Shown here: positions 7,100 through 14,344 of the stretch, piece after piece
Position numbering within the stretch: position 1 is the first letter of the stretch
Layout: every line of letters begins with the position of its first letter
NCBI GenBank assembly: GCA_964549505.1
Contig: CAZJVD010000027.1
Coordinates: 1 to 21,719, forward strand
DNA: 21,719 bases
From: CAZJVD01 sp964549505
Lineage (GTDB): Bacteria > Bdellovibrionota > UBA1018 > CAZJVD01
Reading direction: 5' to 3'
Program-made: the position numbers and the translations under genes
Notes under the pieces: model-generated
The model's database searches: none
Seen by the model: the letters and a program-made list of their open reading frames with translations, nothing else
Told to the model about the DNA's origin: nothing

Positions 7100-8373
7100 A
7101 GAAAGCGACTCAACGTCAAATTCAAGTCTGCGCACACTGGACCGGTCTTTCTGAGCCGGTGTTAATGGGGGTCCTATTTGCTAGTCCATCAAGAGGCAAA
7201 GAAATCTTTTCATTTGAATATGACCAAAACTGGCTTAAGTCATCTCACGCTCAGACTTTAGATCCTTCCTTGCAGCTTTTTCGTGGCCAGCAATATGCCC
7301 CCGAGGACGTGATTAATTTTCGTTTGTTTCTGGACTCTTCTCCAGATCGCTGGGGCCGAGTTTTGATGCAAAGACGTGAAGAGCAATGCGCTCGCGAAGA
7401 GAAAAGAGAAAAACGCACCTTACTCGAATCCGACTACTTGTTGGGCGTTTACGATGGCCATCGCATGGGCGGACTACGCTTTCGCTTAAATCCTGAAGGA
7501 CCATTTTTAGACAGCGATACGTCGCGTACAACACCACCGTGGACATCGCTTAGAGAATTAGAACATGCAAGCCTAGAGCTGGAAAAGGACCATGCGGAAA
7601 AAAAGCCAGATTATGCAAAATGGCTGAAAATGCTCATTGCCCCCGGCACATCATTAGGAGGCGCTCGCCCGAAAGCGAGCGTGGTCGATAAGCATAAGCA
7701 CCTTTGGATCGCAAAATTTCCCAGTAGAACTGACCGCGTCGACAAAGGTGCCTGGGAAGAAGTGGTTCAGCGGCTGGCTCGTAACGCCGGAATCAGAGTG
7801 GCGCCGACTCAGACTAGAGTATTTGGGAGCCAACGGCATACGTTTATGACTAAGCGATTTGACCGGAATGATGCTGGAGAACGTTTGCACTTTGCTTCAG
7901 CTATGACCTTGCTTCAACGATCTGACGGTGATGACGCATCAACCGGAGCAAGTTATCTAGAGTTAGCTGAATTCCTTGTGAAGCAAGGGTCAAAACCCAA
8001 TGAGGATCTTGAGGAGTTATGGAAAAGGATTGTATTTTTCATCTGCATTTCTAATGTGGACGATCATTTGCGTAACCACGGCTTCTTACTGGAAACCCAG
8101 GGCTGGCGGTTAGCCCCAGCTTATGACATGAACCCGGACCCGTTAGGGGACGGGCTGAAGCTTAATATTTCGGAAACTGACAACTCTCAGAATCTCGAAT
8201 TAGCCGGAAATGTTGCGGATATCTTTCGTGTTAAAAGACAAAAGCGTAAGGACATCATTCAAAACATCACAAGAGTAACAAGGAAGTGGCGAGCTGTAGC
8301 AGAGGACCTGTCAATTTCAAAAAAGGAACAGGATCTGATGCAGCCAGCATTCCGTGTTGCCGAAAAAATGTAG
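7096..8373 (+). CDS. hipA: HipA-type serine/threonine kinase toxin
   Basis: HipA kinases phosphorylate a translation factor (GltX in E. coli), which stalls growth and promotes persistence. This 425-residue copy has the whole family layout: an N-terminal subdomain with FLDSSPDRWGR near residue 78, the SLGGARPK loop at 186-193 that takes part in ATP binding and autophosphorylation, the lysine strand WIAKFPS at 204-210, TKRFDR at 252-257, the catalytic NVDDHLRN at 320-327 and the metal-binding DMNP at 344-347. All key residues seem present, so an active kinase is likely. The start is GTG at 7096, overlapping the hipB stop. Codon use and base composition are more AT-rich than in the flanking housekeeping genes, consistent with transfer. 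Confidence 0.93.
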   Translation: MKKATQRQIQVCAHWTGLSEPVLMGVLFASPSRGKEIFSFEYDQNWLKSSHAQTLDPSLQLFRGQQYAPEDVINFRLFLDSSPDRWGRVLMQRREEQCAREEKREKRTLLESDYLLGVYDGHRMGGLRFRLNPEGPFLDSDTSRTTPPWTSLRELEHASLELEKDHAEKKPDYAKWLKMLIAPGTSLGGARPKASVVDKHKHLWIAKFPSRTDRVDKGAWEEVVQRLARNAGIRVAPTQTRVFGSQRHTFMTKRFDRNDAGERLHFASAMTLLQRSDGDDASTGASYLELAEFLVKQGSKPNEDLEELWKRIVFFICISNVDDHLRNHGFLLETQGWRLAPAYDMNPDPLGDGLKLNISETDNSQNLELAGNVADIFRVKRQKRKDIIQNITRVTRKWRAVAEDLSISKKEQDLMQPAFRVAEKM

Positions 8374-8486
8374 ACCGTTGCATCGCCCGCACTCCAGGCC
8401 TTTACCAGTTTGACATAGATCTTACCTGAGAAAGCCTGCCGGTATGATATATAGGTATTTCATTTTGGCAGTGGTCCGGTAACTCG

Positions 8487-9147
8487 ATGAACAAGCACAA
8501 AGCAGCGGTAGCACTTGGAATCGTTGGTGCGACGCTTTTCGCTTATTCTAGATGGATCGAGCCTTCGTGGATCGAGGTCACTCGGCATGAAGTCTCGGCC
8601 AGCATTGAGCGCCCACTGAAGATCATCCACCTATCTGATCTGCATACCTACGAGTTCGGAGTTCGTGAAACAAAGGTCCTTGAAATCATCCGACTTGAAG
8701 AGCCGGACCGGTGTAACGTTCTTAAACAACGACGCTCGCCCTCTTTCCAAGAAAATCTGGGTGGTGGGCTTGGACGACTCTCTCGCGGGAGTCCCTGATC
8801 AGCGAGGGGCTTTCGCAAAGGTTCCTCCGGATGCGTTTGCGATCGTGCTCTTCCACTCGCCCGCCTACTTTGATTCGATCAACTCGCGCTTCGATCTCGG
8901 GCTTTCAGGACACACACATGGGGGGCAATTGCGAATTCCGTTTTTACCACCGCTTTGGCTGCCGGAGGGCTCGGGATCGTACGTACAGGGCTGGTACACG
9001 CAAGGCTCCAAGCACATGTACGTTAATCGAGGGGTTGGTAATTCGATCCTTGAGATGAGATTCGCCTGCAGACCCGAGATCGCAGTTTTCTATATTAAAC
9101 CGTCGATGGTGGGCGCTCAGGCGTCCTGGCCGAACCGTTGGTGGTGA
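8487..9147 (+). pseudogene. Metallophosphoesterase (YkuE/YaeI-like) with internal deletion and frameshift
   Basis: The first frame (from ATG 8487) encodes an N-terminal membrane anchor and the first metal motif, IIHLSDLHTYEFG (Asp51, His53), up to about EEPD near base 8708. The homologous C-terminal part continues in the next frame: GVTFLNNDARPLSKKIWVVG, GLDDSLAGVPD, FHSPAYFD, and LSGHTHGGQLRIP, ending at 9147. The middle motifs GDLxD and GNHD, which the family needs to bind both metals, are missing; I estimate about 70-80 residues were lost. The deletion left the halves out of frame, so the first frame runs into unrelated residues and stops at 8798. This is a dead gene. Intact relatives are membrane-anchored phosphodiesterases of about 270-300 residues. 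Confidence 0.82.
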
Positions 9148-9269
9148 TTCGAAAGTATCCGGTCCAGTGGATTCGACCCAATCCTGATCTTGTGAAGCTG
9201 GTAGAGCGGGGCAAAACTTGGCGGGAAAGCGCGGCGGTGATACCAGCATTAGGTGCTTTAAAATATTAA
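9099..9269 (+). pseudogene. Orphan C-terminal coding remnant
   Basis: After a stop at 9096-9098 this frame stays open for 56 codons to TAA at 9267-9269. It has a protein-like composition ending in WIRPNPDLVKLVERG, then KTWRESAAVIPALGALKY. It overlaps the end of the broken phosphoesterase and has no good start of its own, so it looks like the tail of a gene whose front was lost. The segment DLVKLVERGKTWRE loosely recalls C-terminal regions of some serine recombinases, but I cannot support that from a fragment this short. Confidence 0.3.
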
Positions 9270-9285
9270 TGTGTGGAAACAATGA

Positions 9286-9675
9286 ATGACACTGAATAGC
9301 TCAACCACCAGAGTTCTGTGGCACGTATATAAAGACAATGGAGCAGTATTTCAGAAAGTCATGAAGATCTTGGTGATTGGATTAGGTTTTGTCATTCCAA
9401 TCATTTTTAGCTACTGGCAATATCAAAACCGATACGAACCAACTACGCTTTTTGATGCAACCGTATGGGCAATTACAGGAACTCCGTTTAGCTGCGGGCT
9501 CTGGATGAGTGTCTCGCGACTTGGGCGGCGGCTGAAATATCTCACACTGCTGATGCTCTTGATCGGAATGCCATTTCACATCATGTTCTCGATCTATCCA
9601 GTCTTTTTCCTAGTAATCGTAGTCATTATTGAAATATATGCTGTGTACTTACTTTTTAAAAAGGACATCGCATGA
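9286..9675 (+). CDS. Small multi-pass membrane protein, possible immunity partner
   Basis: The 129-residue protein has about three or four membrane segments: residues 27-43 (MKILVIGLGFVIPIIFSYW), about 57-75, and a long hydrophobic stretch from 84 to 124 broken at the GMPFHI region. It ends in a short basic tail (KKDIA). I do not recognise the family. Its stop overlaps the ATG of the next gene by 4 bases (ATGA), so the two are translationally coupled. Because the partner has a core like those of polymorphic toxin domains, this protein could be a membrane-located immunity factor or a docking partner; that is inference from context. The ATG at 9286 is used because a nearby ATG at 9282 leads to an immediate stop. 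The genes are visibly AT-rich. Confidence 0.65.
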   Translation: MTLNSSTTRVLWHVYKDNGAVFQKVMKILVIGLGFVIPIIFSYWQYQNRYEPTTLFDATVWAITGTPFSCGLWMSVSRLGRRLKYLTLLMLLIGMPFHIMFSIYPVFFLVIVVIIEIYAVYLLFKKDIA

Positions 9676-10322
9676 AGGAACCCCGTACTTTAAGAAATGA
9701 AGCCAGAGCAGAGGCATACGACTACTTTGACAAAAACATCCGTCCTCTGCCGAAGGATAACAATGGAAAGATCGATCCATCTCAAGGTGGTTTTTATGAT
9801 AATGATGTCGATGCGTTTCGCCACGCCTATGTCAGTGGAGTTTTTGCCCAAGAATATGGGGAAAAGGCAGCTGACCTATTTGGCCGCATGAATGAGTTTT
9901 TCAATCCAAAAAACATCCACTCCAATTCGACACATCCAGAATCGCAGAACATGGATCTGTGGAACAATGCTGTCGGAAGAAAATATGGACTCAAATCGAA
10001 AGATCGTCAAAGTCTAGCGAAGGCCCTTCAACAGGCGCTTAAGAGTGGTGAGATGATTACTGATCGAAAAGACAAACGCCGATATGAGGGCGCTACCCAC
10101 GATCCGGTCAATCAAAACAAACCGGTGATTGTTCTGCAAGAGGCCGAGAAGGGCAGAAATGAGTTATTCTTTGATACTGAAAAGAAGCAAATTCTTACAG
10201 CCGGAGAATTTATCATTCTCATTGAGAGTGGCCAGTATCCAGGATACGCCGTAAGAACCGTTCATGGGGTTCCGACCCCGGTTTCCAATCCTGATAGTCG
10301 TGGAACAAACAATCTGGGATGA
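9672..10322 (+). CDS. Putative effector-like protein with DAFRHAY...DLWNNAVGRKYG core
   Basis: The 216-residue protein has no signal peptide. Residues 43-106 carry a dense set of polar conserved-looking residues: DNDVDAFRHAYVSG (43-56), GRMNEF (71-76), then SQNMDLWNNAVGRKYG (91-106). A DAFRH...W.NN.VGR...G pattern is, to my knowledge, seen in domains at the C-termini of bacterial polymorphic or secreted toxins and in related uncharacterised proteins, where the His, Asp and Asn residues are candidates for a catalytic or metal site. I cannot name the family with certainty. A C-terminal half with HDPVNQNKPVIVLQ and beta-like FDTEKKQILTAGEFIILIES follows. It is coupled to the membrane protein gene upstream by a 4-base overlap. 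A toxin/effector role is a hypothesis. Confidence 0.6.
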   Translation: MKEPRTLRNEARAEAYDYFDKNIRPLPKDNNGKIDPSQGGFYDNDVDAFRHAYVSGVFAQEYGEKAADLFGRMNEFFNPKNIHSNSTHPESQNMDLWNNAVGRKYGLKSKDRQSLAKALQQALKSGEMITDRKDKRRYEGATHDPVNQNKPVIVLQEAEKGRNELFFDTEKKQILTAGEFIILIESGQYPGYAVRTVHGVPTPVSNPDSRGTNNLG

Positions 10323-10392
10323 TCTGTAGTCTTGTGATGAGGAACCCAATTGGTTCGACCAAAAAGAAGTATGGGACTAAAAGGCGCTAATA

Positions 10393-10410
10393 ATTCTAGT
10401 GACTTAGAAT
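10393..10410 (-). terminator. Hairpin just after tRNA-Leu
   Basis: ATTCTA and TAGAAT form a perfect 6-bp stem with a 6-base loop, directly after the CCA end of the tRNA on the minus strand. Only a broken U-rich stretch follows (TATTAGCGCCTTTTAG), so this may be a weak terminator or a processing signal. Confidence 0.3.
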
Positions 10411-10497
10411 TGGTGGCTCCTCCGAGAATCGAACTCGGACACCCGTAAGGATACACGATTTTGAATCGTGCGCGTCTACCAGTTCCGCCAAGGAGCC
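10411..10497 (-). tRNA. tRNA-Leu (anticodon CAA)
   Basis: The minus strand folds as a class II tRNA of 87 bases. The acceptor stem is GGCTCCT with AGGAGCC, followed by A and an encoded CCA. The anticodon stem is CACGA/TCGTG with the loop TTCAAAA, so the anticodon is CAA and it reads UUG. A long variable arm (around TCCTTACGGG) and a normal T arm (GTTCGATTC) fit leucine. It lies 14 bases after the stop codon of the LD-carboxypeptidase gene on the same strand and could be processed from that transcript. The accessory block lies on its 3' side, as expected if integration used the tRNA end. Confidence 0.95.
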
Positions 10498-10511
10498 CAG
10501 AAGTGAATGGC

Positions 10512-11483
10512 CTATTTCAGCCAGTCCCAGTCCAATATGTCAAGAAGTGCTTTGCCGCCATGAACTGAAAACCGTGCGCGTGCGCCGATCGGAAGTGGTT
10601 CGGTGCCACCACCATGTCCAACCTTGAATCCATAGCCCCACGGTATTCCCAGTCGTCCGGCCAAGCCTCCGAAAAGTTCGTCGACCCAAACCTTCTCCGG
10701 CACGAGTTTACGCAGAAGAGCGCGCGTCTTTCGTCCGCCCTTTTTCGTCCAGACCGTAGGGGCAACATCAGCGCAGTCGGTGAGCGTCCCCACCATCAAA
10801 CCACGCACACCCGCCAATTGACCGGACTGTTCGAGCTGGGTGAGAGACCGCATGATCCGACTCGGACTCTCGAGTACCTCTTCTAGAAACAAAATCGTCC
10901 CATCCAATCGGGGCGCAAACGGTGTCCCGATCTGTGACGTCATCACCAAAAGATTTCCACCGAAGATCCGTCCTTCAACACTTGGGGCGGCCACCGTGTT
11001 TTTTGCGGAACCTTTACCGATAAATCGCCACGCGTGCGGCCACTCACCGCGAACAGCGGACACAAGATTTTTCCAATCCTTGCCCTTCACTTTTTCAAAC
11101 GACGCCACCCCTGGCATGAACGCATGGAGAACGCTCCAGCCCCAGTGTCGCGTGACATGTTCATAAAGACTCGTAACATCTGAGAATCCCACGAGCAGTT
11201 TTTTCCGAGAACTCTGCGCGAGAGTTTCCGGAAGCAGCGGTACCATCTGCGCAGCTCCATACCCACCCCGCGCGCACCAAATGACATCGAGATCCGGTCG
11301 ATTGGCGAAGTCGAGCAAGGCTGTCGCCCTTGTGTGAGCATCGCCCGCATAGAACAGATGCCCGGCCGAACACTGTGGATGGACATCCACCGAAAACCCG
11401 GCGGCCTTCAGGCGTTTTACGCCGCTTTCAAACTCAGTTTTCGGGACGGGAGACGATGGTGCGATGATCCCGATCTTCTTCAT
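10512..11483 (-). CDS. ldcA: LD-carboxypeptidase, peptidase family S66
   Basis: S66 enzymes cut the L,D bond that holds the terminal D-Ala of the tetrapeptide in muropeptides, in cell-wall recycling; some members instead hydrolyse microcin-type substrates. The product here has 323 residues, normal for the family. The nucleophile Ser101 is in VGFSDVTSLYEH, the Glu of the triad is in LFLEEVLE (201-202) and His290 is in KVGHGGGTEPLPIG. ARGGYGAAQMVPLL near residue 71 is also typical. I start at the ATG at 11483 (MKKIGIIAPSSPV), the common family start; in-frame ATGs at 11495 and 11504 are possible, the latter overlapping the TGA of the previous gene (ATGA). There is no signal peptide, so it is cytoplasmic. 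It is the third protein gene of a minus-strand operon. Confidence 0.88.
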   Translation of the reverse strand: MKKIGIIAPSSPVPKTEFESGVKRLKAAGFSVDVHPQCSAGHLFYAGDAHTRATALLDFANRPDLDVIWCARGGYGAAQMVPLLPETLAQSSRKKLLVGFSDVTSLYEHVTRHWGWSVLHAFMPGVASFEKVKGKDWKNLVSAVRGEWPHAWRFIGKGSAKNTVAAPSVEGRIFGGNLLVMTSQIGTPFAPRLDGTILFLEEVLESPSRIMRSLTQLEQSGQLAGVRGLMVGTLTDCADVAPTVWTKKGGRKTRALLRKLVPEKVWVDELFGGLAGRLGIPWGYGFKVGHGGGTEPLPIGARARFSVHGGKALLDILDWDWLK

Positions 11484-11500
11484 GGCTGTTTCCATTGTCT

Positions 11501-11881
11501 TCATTGCCTCCATACGAGGATCAGGCCAACGACATCGTAAACGGTCCAAGCCAACATAAGGAGAAGAACGCCCTTTAGTAGCCGCGCTCGCTTCTGCGCC
11601 GAGTTTCCGAAATCAGACCAGACCCGACTGAGCCACGCCAAACCAAAAGTCGCCATCACACGCTGTTCAAACCCATCGAGAGGCCAAAGGATCTCGAGGT
11701 TCCAAACCTTTCCCAGCACCATGATCGCAAAACCCGACGCTAAGATCCAGATCCAGCGCTCTGGACTCTGCGCGTGACCTCGACGAAAGGACCGACACAC
11801 GACAACGACCGCCCATAGCGCGCCGACCATCCAAACGATCGCTCCGACTTTCCAAAACAGTCCTGTACTCAAAAGACTCAT
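11501..11881 (-). CDS. Small membrane protein of unknown function
   Basis: This 126-residue protein has about three or four hydrophobic segments: residues 9-30 (GLFWKVGAIVWMVGALWAVV), 42-58 (WIWILASGFAIMVLG), a weaker one around 70-85, and 103-123 (LLKGVLLLMLAWTVYDVVGL). The ATG at 11881 overlaps the stop of the upstream membrane protein gene (ATGA), which fixes the start and shows coupling. A GGAGG near its 3' end can serve the downstream carboxypeptidase gene. I do not recognise a family. Its tight coupling to the larger ResB-like protein suggests the two may form one membrane complex, as ResB and ResC do in cytochrome c assembly, but no CcsA/ResC haem motif (WGxxWxWD) is present. Confidence 0.6.
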   Translation of the reverse strand: MSLLSTGLFWKVGAIVWMVGALWAVVVVCRSFRRGHAQSPERWIWILASGFAIMVLGKVWNLEILWPLDGFEQRVMATFGLAWLSRVWSDFGNSAQKRARLLKGVLLLMLAWTVYDVVGLILVWRQ

Positions 11882-13062
11882 TGTAGGGCGCTCTCCACAG
11901 ACTGTACGAGTTCGCGTGTGCGTTCGGGAGTAACAGCCAGCGCCCGGATACGAGCTTTGCCCTCCGACCACTCGACGGTTAAGGCCTCACGCCCACGCCC
12001 TTCCGTCAAAACACCGAGGACGATCGCGAGCCCACACAAAATCGCAAGCCATCCTATGAACGCATCACGCACGAGATGCACGATGATGGTGACTTCCGGC
12101 GAAAATCTCACAATCTGTAAGTGATACGGAGCTGCCTTTCTAGCGCTCACGTCATAGTTTGGAAAATTCGAGAAGAGTTTGACCATCTCGCACTCCTTAC
12201 CCGTACAGAACTCGAGTTTTGCAAAATCGCCCATGCGTTCGACACCGCGTTCGACTTCAATGAGTTCCACGGTCGCTTTAGGTCGCGATCGTTCGATCGC
12301 AGTTTTCTCTCCAGGCCAAATAGCGATTTCGCGCTCATCACCGCCCACGACTTTTAAGACGAGTTGCGCGCGGCCGGATGGAACACGATCGACCCATTTT
12401 CCTCGAAACCCTTCCCAGTCGAAAACGTCACCTCGGCTCATGAGTCCAAACGAAAACTGCGCGCGTTCGAATCGATCGTCAAAACCCTGCAACTCAAGCG
12501 GCGAAGCCAGCGGTATCATCTGGCCCTTTTCAAAAAGATTTTCAGCTTCTGACATCTTGGATCCCGAGTCGATCGCAACGACGCCCTGAACACGATGTGC
12601 GAGGCTCAGATAGACGACTTCCAGAATCGCTAAGAGAACAAGAAACAAAGCAGCACGCATGAACATGCGTGCACGTCCTTGACTCTTACGTAGCGTCGAC
12701 GCCGCTTCCGAAAACGCTGCGTGCGAAGACTGCGTGACCAATCGCAACCCCAATCGGTCCTCAAGGCGCTCAATCGCATCGGTGCGATCGAGCGGCGAGA
12801 CAATCGTCATGGCTAAACGAACGCCGGGCATGAACAGCGCCGGAACAAAAGCGGCGACAAAATGGATCAGAAGAGCGAGCGCACTCAGTAGCAAACCCAG
12901 GATCACCCAAGTTTTCCAAGCTCCATAAAGAACGTACGGACCCTCGGGCGCCATGACACCCGCCGAGACGAGCACAATCCAGTACGTCCATGCCAAAGCC
13001 CCACAGGAGGCGCGCAACCGACCAAAGAAGGTCATTCCTTGAAAGAGTAACCTCCCTGGCAT
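11878..13062 (-). CDS. ResB-like membrane protein
   Basis: The 394-residue protein has membrane segments at about 22-37, 52-75, 135-155 and 333-352. A periplasmic domain of about 175 residues lies between the last two, and a cytoplasmic tail follows. This three-plus-one layout, and the sequence before the final helix (APYHLQIVRFSPEVTIIVHL, then WLAILCGLAIVLGVL), resemble ResB/Ccs1 proteins of System II cytochrome c maturation, but the match is loose and the usual conserved His residues are not obvious. The periplasmic part has one Cys pair (FCTGKECEM). The start is uncertain: ATG 13062 or ATG 13035, which has GGGAGG about 15 bases upstream. It heads the operon with the small membrane protein, ldcA and the tRNA, and diverges from the degenerate regulator gene. 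Confidence 0.55.
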   Translation of the reverse strand: MPGRLLFQGMTFFGRLRASCGALAWTYWIVLVSAGVMAPEGPYVLYGAWKTWVILGLLLSALALLIHFVAAFVPALFMPGVRLAMTIVSPLDRTDAIERLEDRLGLRLVTQSSHAAFSEAASTLRKSQGRARMFMRAALFLVLLAILEVVYLSLAHRVQGVVAIDSGSKMSEAENLFEKGQMIPLASPLELQGFDDRFERAQFSFGLMSRGDVFDWEGFRGKWVDRVPSGRAQLVLKVVGGDEREIAIWPGEKTAIERSRPKATVELIEVERGVERMGDFAKLEFCTGKECEMVKLFSNFPNYDVSARKAAPYHLQIVRFSPEVTIIVHLVRDAFIGWLAILCGLAIVLGVLTEGRGREALTVEWSEGKARIRALAVTPERTRELVQSVESALQ

Positions 13063-13108
13063 GACGGCTGCTAGCTCGAAGTTCAGATTTCATTTTAAGG
13101 AGGAATCC

Positions 13109-14341
13109 ATGACATTTCAGATAGCGATTTCGAACCCATCAGGTGAAAAACGAACCCACACTCTCAACCGAGACTGTTCCGAATGGACGTTCGGACGAGA
13201 CCCAAACAATACCGTCATACTGCGCGATCTTCGAGTGGCGCCGTTTGCCGGTCGTCTCAAACGTGTCGACAATCGGTTCTGGCTCGAGTCGGCCGACGAG
13301 AAGACATACTTTCAACTGCACGACTGGCTCTTTCAAAAGGCGGAATGGTGGCCCGGCGCTCCGGTTGTTTTGGGCGACACGACGCTCGAACTTCGGTCGA
13401 TGCTTCGTCCCGTACCCGCACGATCCGATGGACCCGTCTTCGGCTCCGACCCTTCGATCACGTCGGTTCGTCAACTCCTCACCAGACTCGCACCGACGAA
13501 GAGTCCCATCGTCCTGGTTGGTGAAACCGGTCTTCGCCTTCTCGACATCGCACGTTGGATGCATCAGTCCAGCGAACGCAAGGAAGGCTTTCTTAAAGTC
13601 GTTTCGTTTCGAAATCTCACGTCGGAGGACCTTCTCGGATCAACGGATTTACAGAAACCCAGTCTCATCATGAAAGCGCATCAGGGAACCCTCATCTTAG
13701 AAGGTCTTGAAAACACCCGCCCCGAAAGCGAATCCATCCTTCGCGAGTATCTAACGAGCGGCAAAGTGAAACACCCCTCATTTGATCGCGAGTTTTCGTG
13801 TGACACGCGTCTCGTTTTCACCTCTTCGCGCTCCCTCGAGAACCTCTTTCAAAGCCGCGTGATCGAGTCCGAAACCTATTACCGACTGAAGCCCTTTGAG
13901 ATCGCGGTGCCCTCGTTACGTACGCGCCCCTCCGATCTCACTGAATTGCTCGGCCGCCTGAGTGGGGAACGTCGTTTGACCCTCGCACCACCCGCTCTCG
14001 AATCCCTGTGCCGTTACGGGTGGCCGGGAAACATCGACGAGGTCGAGTCCGTGATCGAGCGATGCCGTGTGGAAATGAACACGAACGATGCCTGGGTTAC
14101 CGAAGGACTCGTTCGCGCGGTTCTGCCCAACGACGATGTGGCATCCACCGCGGAACACACGACACTCATGAAGTTTGGCGAAATGGAACGCTGGCTTCTC
14201 CTCAAAGCCCTGCGACTGTCGGGCGGTCACCGTGCACGTGCCGCTAAACTCATGGGCATTTCGCGCAGTACCGTTTTTGAGATGATCAAGCGGCATCAAA
14301 TCCAAGGACCGCGCCAAAGACTACAGTCGTTGGCCTCGTAG
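13109..14341 (+). CDS. FHA-like + catalytically dead NtrC-type AAA+ regulator with Fis HTH
   Basis: The 410-residue protein has three parts. Residues 1-100 look like an FHA domain (WTFGRDPNNTVILRD, then VLGDTTLEL), which usually binds phosphothreonine. Residues 110-340 follow the sigma54-activator AAA+ fold: FGSDPSITSVRQLL replaces the entry motif, YYRLKPFEIAVPSLRTRPSDL is the conserved RL/PxLRxR segment, and YGWPGNIDEVE matches WPGNVREL. Residues 360-396 are an intact Fis-type helix-turn-helix (GGHRARAAKLMGISRSTVFE). The catalytic features are gone: Walker A is VGETGLRLL without the Lys, Walker B is GTLILEG instead of GTLFLDE, the GAFTGA loop that contacts sigma54 is missing, and the sensor II Arg is Asp (NID for NVR). 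It should bind DNA but not drive sigma54 open-complex formation. The ATG at 13109 follows AAGGAGGA. Confidence 0.82.
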   Translation: MTFQIAISNPSGEKRTHTLNRDCSEWTFGRDPNNTVILRDLRVAPFAGRLKRVDNRFWLESADEKTYFQLHDWLFQKAEWWPGAPVVLGDTTLELRSMLRPVPARSDGPVFGSDPSITSVRQLLTRLAPTKSPIVLVGETGLRLLDIARWMHQSSERKEGFLKVVSFRNLTSEDLLGSTDLQKPSLIMKAHQGTLILEGLENTRPESESILREYLTSGKVKHPSFDREFSCDTRLVFTSSRSLENLFQSRVIESETYYRLKPFEIAVPSLRTRPSDLTELLGRLSGERRLTLAPPALESLCRYGWPGNIDEVESVIERCRVEMNTNDAWVTEGLVRAVLPNDDVASTAEHTTLMKFGEMERWLLLKALRLSGGHRARAAKLMGISRSTVFEMIKRHQIQGPRQRLQSLAS

Positions 14342-14344
14342 CCC

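Noticed and set aside
8410..8448. Sigma70 promoter TTGACA ... TATGAT before the broken phosphoesterase
   Set aside because: The spacing is 27 bases, far from 17; no better partner was found for either box.
9120..9140. attL-like copy of the tRNA-Leu 3' end (TTGGTGG...ATTCGAA)
   Set aside because: The match to the tRNA end is interrupted and short; it is within chance expectation.
10342..10356. GAACC/GGTTC hairpin as terminator of the effector-like gene
   Set aside because: The stem is only 5 bp and is followed by A-rich rather than T-rich sequence on the plus strand.
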